DNA of 64,000 nucleotides from Thiohalomonas denitrificans (GTDB lineage Bacteria; Pseudomonadota; Gammaproteobacteria; Thiohalomonadales; Thiohalomonadaceae), in NCBI RefSeq assembly GCF_900102855.1, contig NZ_FMWD01000005.1, positions 169,203 to 233,202 of the forward strand. Direction: 5' to 3'. This document shows positions 55,569 through 62,962 of this stretch, piece by piece; the first letter of the stretch is position 1; each line of letters opens with the position of its first letter. Made by a program: the position numbers and the translations under genes. The notes under the pieces are model-generated. The model saw only the letters and a list, made by a program, of their open reading frames with translations, had not been told where the DNA came from and did no database searches.

Positions 55569-55655
55569 TTGCCACAGAGGACACAGAGGGCACAGAGCAA
55601 GAACAGATTTTTAAGTAGTTCTCGGTGAGCTCGGTGGTCTCTGTGGCTTAAGCCG
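55569..55655. repeat. Intergenic degenerate-unit array
   Basis: Arms GCCACAGAGGACACAGAGG (then GCACAGAG) and GAGCTCGGTGGTCTCTGTG followed by GC, with an AT-rich loop (AACAGATTTTTAAGTAG). Lies between the convergent rhodanese and cysG genes. Confidence 0.7.
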
Positions 55656-55663
55656 TTTTCGCT

Positions 55664-57094
55664 TTATTCAGCAGTAACGCCTTTCTGAGCTGTTTCACCA
55701 CGGCGTCTCATCTCTTCCGATCGGAACCAACCCAGCTTTTCGTGCAGCTTCACCACATTGCCGACGATGATCAGCGTCGGTGGCTTGATGTCGCTATTCT
55801 GGATGACGTCGGGCATGGTATTCAGTGTACCGGTAAAGACCCGCTGTCTGGGGGTGGTCGCCTGCTGGACCAGTGCGATCGGCGTCTCCCCGTCCATACC
55901 GTTTTCCATGAGCTTGCTGCAGATCACCGGCAGCCCCTTCAACCCCATGTAAAAAACCACGGTCTGGTTGGGCTGTGCCAGTGCCGACCAGTTGAGATTC
56001 ATGGAGCCGTCTTTCAGATGTCCGGTGACGAATACCGCTGCCTGTGAGTAATCGCGGTGCGTAAGCGGAATGCCGGCGTAGGCAGACGTTCCCAGGGCCG
56101 CAGTAATACCCGGAACCACCTGGAAATTGACCCCCTCAGCCGTAAGCGTCTCGATCTCCTCGCCGCCCCGGCCGAACACAAACGGGTCGCCGCCTTTCAA
56201 GCGACAGACGCGCTTGCCCTGCTTGGCGAGGTCCACCAGCAGTTGGTTGATCTGATCCTGCGGCACGGAGTGATTATCCCGCTCCTTGCCTACGTAGATG
56301 CGTTCAGCGTCCCGACGCGAGAGGTCCAACACCTCCTTGGAGATCAGGCGATCGTGAACGATTACATCCGCCTGCTGCATCAGCCGCAGCGCGCGAAACG
56401 TCAACAGGTCCGGGTCACCGGGACCACCACCGATCAGATAGACTTCACCTACCTCCCGGTCCTCGCCCTCGACAATCGCCTGCTCCAGCGCCTGTTCCGC
56501 CTCCTGATCCTTGCCGGCAAAAACGAGTTCGGCGACCCGTCCCTCGAGGATGCCTTCCCAGAAATTGCGACGCGCATTGACGGTCGAAAAACGTGCCTTG
56601 ACCGGATCGCGGAAGCGCTCAAGCATGCCCGCCAGCCGGCCATAGGCGATGGGAATGGCCGACTCCAGCTTGGCCCGCAGCATGCGCGCCAACACCGGCG
56701 ATGCGCCTCCGGTGGAAACGGCGATCTGTACCGGCGAGCGATCGATAATCGAGGGCATCACAAAGCTGCACAGCTCCGGATTGTCCACCACGTTCACCGG
56801 AATACTCCGCGTCTGGGCGCATTCCGAGACCTCGCGGTTGACCGCCTGGTCATCCGTCGCCGCGATCACCAGCATGATACCGTCCAGATCGGACTCCTCG
56901 AAACGGCCCGGCCGGTAGTCGATACGACCCTCTTCCACCTGGTCGTTCAAGGTATCGGTCAGTTCGGGGGCCACCACCGTGACCTTGGCGCCCGCCTCCA
57001 GCAACACGCCGGCTTTGCGCGCTGCCACTTCACCGCCGCCGACCACCAGGGCCCGGCGGTCGCGGATATTCATGAAAACCGGTAGCAGATCCAT
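55664..57094 (-). CDS. cysG: Siroheme synthase CysG
   Basis: 476 residues, full trifunctional enzyme. N-terminal precorrin-2 dehydrogenase/ferrochelatase (MDLLPVFMNIRDRRALVVGGGEVAARKA, NPELCSFVMPSIIDRSPVQIAVSTGGASPVLARMLR). C-terminal uroporphyrinogen-III methyltransferase (VYLIGGGPGDPDLLTFRALRLMQQADVIVHDRLIS, KGGDPFVFGRGGEEIE, PGITAALGTSAYAGIPLTHRD). It makes siroheme, which DsrN then amidates for DsrAB and which assimilatory sulfite reductase also needs. Confidence 0.96.
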   Translation of the reverse strand: MDLLPVFMNIRDRRALVVGGGEVAARKAGVLLEAGAKVTVVAPELTDTLNDQVEEGRIDYRPGRFEESDLDGIMLVIAATDDQAVNREVSECAQTRSIPVNVVDNPELCSFVMPSIIDRSPVQIAVSTGGASPVLARMLRAKLESAIPIAYGRLAGMLERFRDPVKARFSTVNARRNFWEGILEGRVAELVFAGKDQEAEQALEQAIVEGEDREVGEVYLIGGGPGDPDLLTFRALRLMQQADVIVHDRLISKEVLDLSRRDAERIYVGKERDNHSVPQDQINQLLVDLAKQGKRVCRLKGGDPFVFGRGGEEIETLTAEGVNFQVVPGITAALGTSAYAGIPLTHRDYSQAAVFVTGHLKDGSMNLNWSALAQPNQTVVFYMGLKGLPVICSKLMENGMDGETPIALVQQATTPRQRVFTGTLNTMPDVIQNSDIKPPTLIIVGNVVKLHEKLGWFRSEEMRRRGETAQKGVTAE

Positions 57095-57202
57095 ATCAAA
57101 TATTCAAAAAGGCTAATATGCGGAACAGTTTAGCGACTGACCGGGGATAACCCAGCCCCCCTTTGGAGATAGGCGCCCGACGTACAAAGGCCGCGCCGAC
57201 CG

Positions 57203-57275
57203 GACGACGGGCTAAAGCCCGATCTACACCATCGGACCACCAGATCCTCCTGTAGGTCGGGCTTTAGCCCGTCAT
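57203..57275. repeat. Inverted repeat with GACGGGCTAAAGCCCG arms (REP-like)
   Basis: GACGGGCTAAAGCCCGATC and its near-complement TCGGGCTTTAGCCCGTC, about 35 bp apart. Each arm is itself palindromic (GGGCTaaAGCCC), as in REP/BIME sequences. A third partial unit (GGTGAAGCCCAACC) follows at 57286. A decayed REP-associated transposase lies 2 kb away. Confidence 0.75.
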
Positions 57276-57281
57276 TGGAGT

Positions 57282-57665
57282 TCAATGGGTGAAGCCCAAC
57301 CTATCCAAAACACCCGGAAATAAGAGCCATTGTCCGCCCATTTGGCTGCCAATGGAACCTTCGGAACGCCTTCTCCGGGTCCTGGCGCTGCCGTCGGGGC
57401 CGGCGATGCGTGCCTTGCCAGAGAGGACCATCAGGTCCACGGGGAAGTCGGAGTAGTATTTTATCGGCGTGGCGGTGCTGGCCACGATGGCGGCGGTGGT
57501 GGCGCTGTAGATCCCCAGACCGTTACAGAAGTCGTACCCCGGGCGCCACAGGGTGTAGGGCAGGTTCCCCGAGCCGTGGGGGTTGAAGCGCCGGTACTGC
57601 AGGGTGAGATAGACGGGGGGTGGAGTAGGAGAAGGTGAAGCCGGGGACAGGCCGACGCGTGACCC
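57282..57665 (-). pseudogene. Frameshifted gene remnant of unknown function
   Basis: Reading from about 57665 down: VTRRPVPGFTFSYSTP in one frame, then, after a run of six C at about 57612-57617, VYLTLQYRRFNPHGSGNLPY, TLWRPGYDFCNGLGIYSATTAAIVASTATP, IKYYSDFPVDLMVLSGKARIAGPDGSA in another. Removing one C would restore one protein. After GPDGSA the sequence turns low-complexity and ends at 57282. Both ends look truncated. I do not recognise the family. Confidence 0.5.
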
Positions 57666-57682
57666 TACTCAGGTGCGAGCGC

Positions 57683-58186
57683 TCAACTGAGCGCCTGCGC
57701 CATCCTAAGTAACGCCTTCCCCGGTGCGTCCTCCAGTACGTCCCGCAACTGTTCCCGTAGCGGTTCATCCAAGAGGTCCGGTCTTCCCACGCCGTCTTCC
57801 TCGGCCTCATCGTCGTCCATGGCCCAGAGAATCTCATTCGCTCCATCGGACCACCGTTCGAACACACCTTCTCCCTCATAGGACCAGTACACCAGCACTT
57901 GGTCAGCCCCAAGTCCCGCGGCACCCTCCATCATGGGCGCGATGTCGTCATGCAGATCCTCCTCCTCGTGAGGGTCGCCAAACTCCACCAACACGGCGTT
58001 ATCCAGCCGTGTCAGCTCCCACGGATAGGCAAGGAATTCGAAATGCTCCACCCACCGGACTTCATCGGGCTCAACCTCATCAGGGAAGCTCGGTCGAGTG
58101 TCCTCCTCAAGAAAAAACAGGAAGCGCTCCAGTGATGAGGTGTTGGAAAAACGGGCGTAAAGAACAAAGGGGGTGGCATGTGCCAT
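57683..58186 (-). CDS. Hypothetical acidic protein
   Basis: 167 residues, strongly acidic (FFLEEDTRPSFPDEVEPDEVRWVEHFEF, FGDPHEEEDLHDD, DDDEAEEDG), no signal peptide. Not recognised. ATG at 58186 (MAHATPFVLYARFSNTSSLERF); the frame continues upstream into the next gene, which I discount. 16 bp downstream of the next gene, so co-transcribed. Small acidic paired genes in such regions are often immunity proteins, but nothing here shows it. Confidence 0.65.
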   Translation of the reverse strand: MAHATPFVLYARFSNTSSLERFLFFLEEDTRPSFPDEVEPDEVRWVEHFEFLAYPWELTRLDNAVLVEFGDPHEEEDLHDDIAPMMEGAAGLGADQVLVYWSYEGEGVFERWSDGANEILWAMDDDEAEEDGVGRPDLLDEPLREQLRDVLEDAPGKALLRMAQALS

Positions 58187-58202
58187 GATGTTATTCTCTT
58201 GC

Positions 58203-59099
58203 TCAGTCAGTGCACCCAGTCTCCCGGGCCAGGGCGTCGCCTTCCTCGTGGCCGCGGTCGATAACCTCGACCACTTCCGGCGGCAGTTCGGCACGGACCT
58301 CCGCCAACACGGCTTCCACTTCACGGGCAACGGCCACCTGCTCGGGGAGACTTTGGGACGCGCATTGCAGGCGGTAACGGGACCACTTTGCGGGTTTCGT
58401 CAATGGAAGAACATACCCTCGGAAACGTTCATCCTCTTTTGCCGCGTCGCGGAAATGTGTTTGTGTTGGAGCCAAGGTATCACCCCACTCTCTGACCATA
58501 TACTGCACCATGTGATGCGGGTTTGGCGTGTCGCGGGCGAGGAAGTCGACGATCGAAGCGTCGATTTTTCCGTAAGAACTTGCCGCACGTGCAAGGTACA
58601 TGGGCTCGCCCAGTTCAGGAAAATCTTCCCGCCGAAACCTTGTCGGGCCGAAGAACCGGTAGAGGCGCTCGTCCAGCCCATCGAACAGGGAACCCTCGTC
58701 AGGATAGCCCCGCAGCACCTGAAGGCGGAGACTGCGGCGGGCTTCTTCCCAAAAAAAATCAAAGTCACTACCCGCTTGGTAGGACGCTTTAATCGCGTCC
58801 CATGCACGTTCACTGGTGTCAGCACTCAGCCAACATTCGTATAGCATACCCTCCATCAGGGTTTCTTCCGCCATGATGGGGCGAGTATCCGCATAGTTTT
58901 CAATGTCGGAAAGCTCCTCTTCCCACTCTGCCGGCGCCGCCCCCGTCAAATAGTAGCTTTTAAGCAGTGTCAGCTCGTCCTTGCCGGTGATGAGCAGGTT
59001 CTTCCGAAGCCGCTTCTGCACCCCCTTCCAGCCTCGCTTTCGCTCAGCCATCCACGTCTTGTCCTCAACCCGCCATGCACTGAAATCACGTTCACTCAT
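58203..59099 (-). CDS. Hypothetical protein, helical, about 298 aa
   Basis: No recognised family. N-terminal MSERDFSAWRVEDKTWMAERKR, then helices rich in Leu, Glu and Arg with LLKSYYLTGAAPAEWEEELSDIENYA and MLYECWLSADTSERAWDAIKASYQAG. Soluble, no signal peptide. ATG at 59099 has AGGGCAGGC upstream. Linked to the acidic gene downstream. Confidence 0.65.
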   Translation of the reverse strand: MSERDFSAWRVEDKTWMAERKRGWKGVQKRLRKNLLITGKDELTLLKSYYLTGAAPAEWEEELSDIENYADTRPIMAEETLMEGMLYECWLSADTSERAWDAIKASYQAGSDFDFFWEEARRSLRLQVLRGYPDEGSLFDGLDERLYRFFGPTRFRREDFPELGEPMYLARAASSYGKIDASIVDFLARDTPNPHHMVQYMVREWGDTLAPTQTHFRDAAKEDERFRGYVLPLTKPAKWSRYRLQCASQSLPEQVAVAREVEAVLAEVRAELPPEVVEVIDRGHEEGDALARETGCTD

Positions 59100-59199
59100 G
59101 CCTGCCCTCATTACCCCTGGTCAAACACCACATCGTTACGGATGAACTCGTCAATCTGCGATTCATCAAGCTGCTCAGTAAGAATGCTTTTTCCAGTCC

Positions 59200-59885
59200 C
59201 TAACAGCCACTCCCGTGGGTTCCGGGGACAGTATACCTATCTCCCTTTGCGGCTCTCGGACCCGGTGATTTAGCGGCCAGCGACCTGCCAGTGATGACCT
59301 CTAGATGCCTGGCGAACGCCTTATTGCCGAGCGGCCTTCCCGTTCTCGTGTGCCGTTCGATGATTTCTCCATCGTCCCTATGTGAGTCGGCCAATCGGAT
59401 ATTCTATCCAGCATCGGCTTTACTCTCACCAAAGAGTCGTCTTTGCCCAGCAGGTGCGCCAAGGCGCTCGACCACTTCCAGTCGGCCGGGTGTTCGCATA
59501 GCTTTTCCTTCACGGGGTTGAGTTCGATATAGCGAACAGTGGATAACAGATACGATTCGTCCATAACGAACGAATAAAAGCGCTCTTGCCACAGATTCCG
59601 CGCCAGCTACTGCGAAAGTTGATACGGCGGGGTGTAGCGGCGGTGTGTCTCCCCAATCGCTGCACACAATCCATCCTCGTGCTTCGGCACCAGTACAGGG
59701 CTGGACATGGTCCGGCATCAGGCAGTAGGCCCAGACTTCCGTTTCAGCTCAGCGCTAAACTCAGCCATGAGTCCGATGTAGTAGCGATAATCGTCCTCAC
59801 GGAAAAACGTCTTCTGGCGGCGATTACCGCGTTGGGTGACATGGTGGGGGGCATCCGGGACTGAGACGCAGCCTATCCAGGCCAT
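59200..59885 (-). pseudogene. REP-associated tyrosine transposase (RAYT), decayed
   Basis: Y1 transposase of the IS200-like RAYT type, broken by at least three frameshifts. Segments in order: MAWIGCVSVPDAPHHVTQRGNRRQKTFF; WAYCLMPDHVQP (HUH motif altered, HVQ for HVH); LVPKHEDGLCAAIGETHRRYT; NLWQERFYSFVMDESYLLSTVRYIELNPVKEKL; WKWSSALAHLLG; and the C-terminal TGRPLGNKAFARHLEVITGR. Cannot be active. The family mobilises REP sequences, and a REP-like repeat is at 57203. Confidence 0.85.
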
Positions 59886-60022
59886 AATTCATCTCCTTGT
59901 CGGCTCGGTTCAACATGCCACGGCGGGAGGTTGTATGGATATAGATATACTGTCCCCGGAACTCGGACGGGTTTCGCTAATCGCTTACAGTGAGCCAGCC
60001 CCCTGAGATCCGGGAGTTAACA

Positions 60023-60958
60023 TTATGGCTCCCTAACTTGATTATCATTTCCCAAATCACCAAACAGACTCTGACCTAACGCAAATTCCAGATTTCGGTC
60101 ATTCTCTACACTGTTGAGATAATACGTAAACTCAACACGGGAAACGCCTCCTCGAACGCTCCGAAGCGAAAAGCGCACATCTCCATACATTTTTCCATAC
60201 AAGGCATTTCCCACGTTACCATCTTCATCTTGAGTGGTCCGGATCCGAAAAAAGTACTTTTTAATCCGACTCGGCTTTACAGCCCTTTTTAGCCCGAACC
60301 CCTGCTTCCACAGCTTTTCTTTTATATCGTAACCCAGCACTGGCGCTTCATAGGGCACCTTGAAGAGGCTGTCTGGATAAATGTACTTTATCGTTTTCGC
60401 TCCATCATCTTCGTTGGAAAAACGTACTCTAAGTTCCCCATAAGCGTCATCAATGTTTCGAAAGGCCCCTTCGTAACGAAACAGAAAATCGCCAATAACA
60501 CCATTTCCATAAGGAGACACCCAATCGGCCTTTTGCAAATCAAAACCAATCCACTTCTCGGCGACGGGGATTTCGCCCGAATACTTGATGGCGTACAACG
60601 GTATTGGATTGCGCTTTTCACGGAGCATTATGGTCACTTCTCGGTCACGAAACACCTCTTTACCATTGACCGCCTCCCATGGCATCACCTTTTTCCCGCC
60701 GGGGTAATAACCCGGCTTTGACACCGAAAAAGGTACCGCATACACCGACCGGCCTGATACGGTAGCGACGCCTTCCTCATCGGTAATTTCCACATCCGAG
60801 TCAAAGTCGATTGCACCGTAATATGTTGCCCCAACCCTTGCATCGGATACCGGCACCCCGGACTCATCCACAACTTTCACTTTAATGTTCGTCAAAGGTG
60901 GGGAAAACGCAAAGGATGATGAAACCACCAGCAACAGCAGCAACGCGAACCACCTCAT
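60023..60958 (-). CDS. Secreted protein with carboxypeptidase-regulatory-like domain, copy 1
   Basis: 311 residues. Signal peptide MRWFALLLLLVVSSSFAF. Residues 20-110 form a carboxypeptidase-regulatory-like beta domain (IKVKVVDESGVPVSDARVGATYYGAIDFDSD, DEEGVATVSGRSVYAVPFSVSKPGYYPGGKKVMP), followed by an unknown domain (PLYAIKYSGEIPVAEKWIGFDLQKADWVSPYG). A paralogue of equal length lies at 62027. The start overlaps the hydrolase stop (ATGA). AT-richer than the rest of the window. Confidence 0.8.
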   Translation of the reverse strand: MRWFALLLLLVVSSSFAFSPPLTNIKVKVVDESGVPVSDARVGATYYGAIDFDSDVEITDEEGVATVSGRSVYAVPFSVSKPGYYPGGKKVMPWEAVNGKEVFRDREVTIMLREKRNPIPLYAIKYSGEIPVAEKWIGFDLQKADWVSPYGNGVIGDFLFRYEGAFRNIDDAYGELRVRFSNEDDGAKTIKYIYPDSLFKVPYEAPVLGYDIKEKLWKQGFGLKRAVKPSRIKKYFFRIRTTQDEDGNVGNALYGKMYGDVRFSLRSVRGGVSRVEFTYYLNSVENDRNLEFALGQSLFGDLGNDNQVREP

Positions 60959-61911
60959 CGGTCCAGCCTCCCAACGGCAATCATCTTTTTCCACATCGGA
61001 TTGGTATAATTCAAAGCCACCACACGAAAGTCACTGTGCCACCAAGGCCTTATGCCGTTAGCTTCTGCTGGACGTTCCGTTGTCCAGCGATCGTTTTTCA
61101 TATCCATCATGTCAAAGTTATTTCCGAGAACCTCTACCTCCTCCACCGGATTTGCCGCCGCCGCAAACGACCTTGCAGGAACCGCCTCCGCCAGCATCTT
61201 GAACTGCACCTTTTCGTCTTTCGCGAACTCGTCCGCCCCGGCATCTCCATTTGGAGCGAGCAGGACATCACCATCAAAGTCCTCGACGAGCGAATCCTCC
61301 TGCTCAAACCGTTTGAAAAACGGCTCCATGCGCAGGTCAGACTCGGTCAGTTCAATCGCCTTTTGCGGACCGAGCGGCAACCAGTACGGGGGGTCTACCA
61401 AGGTCTCGCCATGGGCCTGATTGTATCCCCAGCCGCCGTGCTGGCTACCCATCGAAGTAAAGATGAACAGTGAAGAACTCCCCTTGGCAATCTCCTGCGC
61501 CACCCAGCTGTGCCGACCTTTTTGGTTGTTAAAAGTGAACACTTTAATAATCACATCCCAGATGCTGCTGCTGACGGTTTCATTGGGGTTGGGGTTTTCG
61601 ACCACATCTTCGCCGCTGGAGTAGAAGTTGTAGGTCTTGGTGCCCAACACACTCCGGAACCGGTCGGCCCAGGTCAATGATTTGCGCGAATCGGTAAACA
61701 GGTTATGCCAGCCGTCCGCAAAGAGCTTGTCCGAACCGTCCAGCTCCCGATAGGACTTCCAGGAATCTTCTGTCATGCGACCAAGCATCTCCACTCCGTC
61801 CCACCCATGGGACTGATCGCTGGCGTAGGCCTCAATCGGAACGGCGGCATTGATCATGTAGTAACGGGTCGCGGGAAAGTCCGCATTGGCGATGGCGCTA
61901 GAGGCGACCAT
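60955..61911 (-). CDS. Alpha/beta hydrolase C-terminal part, copy 1 (5' truncated)
   Basis: 318 residues from ATG 61911. Homology to the copy at 62959 begins exactly at the nucleophile elbow (HSLGNMVASSAI at 61929) and stops abruptly there; upstream is unrelated sequence with an in-frame TAG at 61954. The catalytic half before the elbow is therefore missing. Remaining blocks: DFPATRYYMINAAVPIEAY, KTYNFYSSGEDVVENPNP, GSQHGGWGYN and ARSFAAAANP. Probably non-functional, or an orphan C-terminal module. Followed by its secreted partner with a 4-bp overlap. Confidence 0.7.
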   Translation of the reverse strand: MVASSAIANADFPATRYYMINAAVPIEAYASDQSHGWDGVEMLGRMTEDSWKSYRELDGSDKLFADGWHNLFTDSRKSLTWADRFRSVLGTKTYNFYSSGEDVVENPNPNETVSSSIWDVIIKVFTFNNQKGRHSWVAQEIAKGSSSLFIFTSMGSQHGGWGYNQAHGETLVDPPYWLPLGPQKAIELTESDLRMEPFFKRFEQEDSLVEDFDGDVLLAPNGDAGADEFAKDEKVQFKMLAEAVPARSFAAAANPVEEVEVLGNNFDMMDMKNDRWTTERPAEANGIRPWWHSDFRVVALNYTNPMWKKMIAVGRLDR

Positions 61912-62026
61912 GTTCCCGAGGCTATGGATGCATGTGCTTCTATTTTCTGGCAGCTAGCTTCGATTTAAGGCGTAACTGTTCGCTCTGTCGGCAAGATTGG
62001 GTAAAACGCACCGGTAGCGGAAACCA

Positions 62027-62962
62027 TCAAGGCTCCCTTACCTGCTGCTCATGCTCCAAGTTTTCGAATAGATTTCTGCCGACGGCAAACTCCAAGTTCC
62101 GATCATTAGGCGTTGGATTGAAGTAATAGTCGAACGCCACACCAGCAGCGCCTCCTTTTTTCGTTTTAAAGAAGAAACGTATGTCACCGTATATTTTCGT
62201 ATAATTAGCACTGACAAGCTCGCCGGCATCATTGGTGCGTGAGCGCACTCTCAAGAAATAGTGCTTTCGTCGGGACGGTTTGTGCTCTTCGTCTACGTCT
62301 TCAGACATAGCCAATGCCCACCACTTCTCGGCATCCGAATAACCCCTCTGAGGGGCCAAGTGCGAGAGCCTCATCCGGCTTGCTGCATATACCTGCTCTG
62401 ACACGTCAATCAATCCGTCACCTTGACTGGAAAAACGCAGCTTCAAGGTTCCTTTCGCATCCCAAAAGCTCCGCATGTATCCTTCATACATCAATTCAAA
62501 ATCAGTTATTACACCCTTCCCATAGGGAGAGACCCAATCAGCCTTCTCCAAATCAAATCCAATCCACTCCTCGGCGATGGGGATTTCGCCTGAATACTTG
62601 ATCGCGTACAGAGGTATCAGGTTGCGCTTTTTACGCAGAACTACGGCAACTTTTTTTGGTCCCGCTTCTGTTTCGTCCGCCGGCGGCATTATTTTTTTTC
62701 CTCCGGGGTAATACCCCAGCTTCGATACCGAAAACGGCACCGCATAGACGGTTCGCCCCGAAACGACAGCTATTCCTTTTTCGTCAGTCAATTCAACATC
62801 GGTATAGTGATCTGTGGCACCGTAATAGACAGCCCCCACCCTGGCATCCGGCACAGGCGCTCCCGATTCGTCTGTCACCGTGACCTCAATCCTCACCACC
62901 GGAGCTGTAAATGCCCAAACCGGTTCAAGAAAAAGCAGCAGAAATAACGCAAACCATCTCAT
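62027..62962 (-). CDS. Secreted protein with carboxypeptidase-regulatory-like domain, copy 2
   Basis: 311 residues, same architecture as at 60023: signal peptide MRWFALFLLLFLEPVWAF, beta domain (VTVTDESGAPVPDARVGAVYYGATDHYTD) and the shared PLYAIKYSGEIPIAEEWIGFDLEKADWVSPYG region. The middle (residues 165-250) diverges most. Overlaps the hydrolase copy 2 stop by 4 bp. Confidence 0.8.
   Translation of the reverse strand: MRWFALFLLLFLEPVWAFTAPVVRIEVTVTDESGAPVPDARVGAVYYGATDHYTDVELTDEKGIAVVSGRTVYAVPFSVSKLGYYPGGKKIMPPADETEAGPKKVAVVLRKKRNLIPLYAIKYSGEIPIAEEWIGFDLEKADWVSPYGKGVITDFELMYEGYMRSFWDAKGTLKLRFSSQGDGLIDVSEQVYAASRMRLSHLAPQRGYSDAEKWWALAMSEDVDEEHKPSRRKHYFLRVRSRTNDAGELVSANYTKIYGDIRFFFKTKKGGAAGVAFDYYFNPTPNDRNLEFAVGRNLFENLEHEQQVREP

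Noticed and set aside
57523-57924. 133-codon frame ending in SHPAVPALQPPRLGEP
   Set aside because: Mostly a shadow of the acidic gene at 57683; only its FTFSYSTP segment belongs to the frameshifted remnant.
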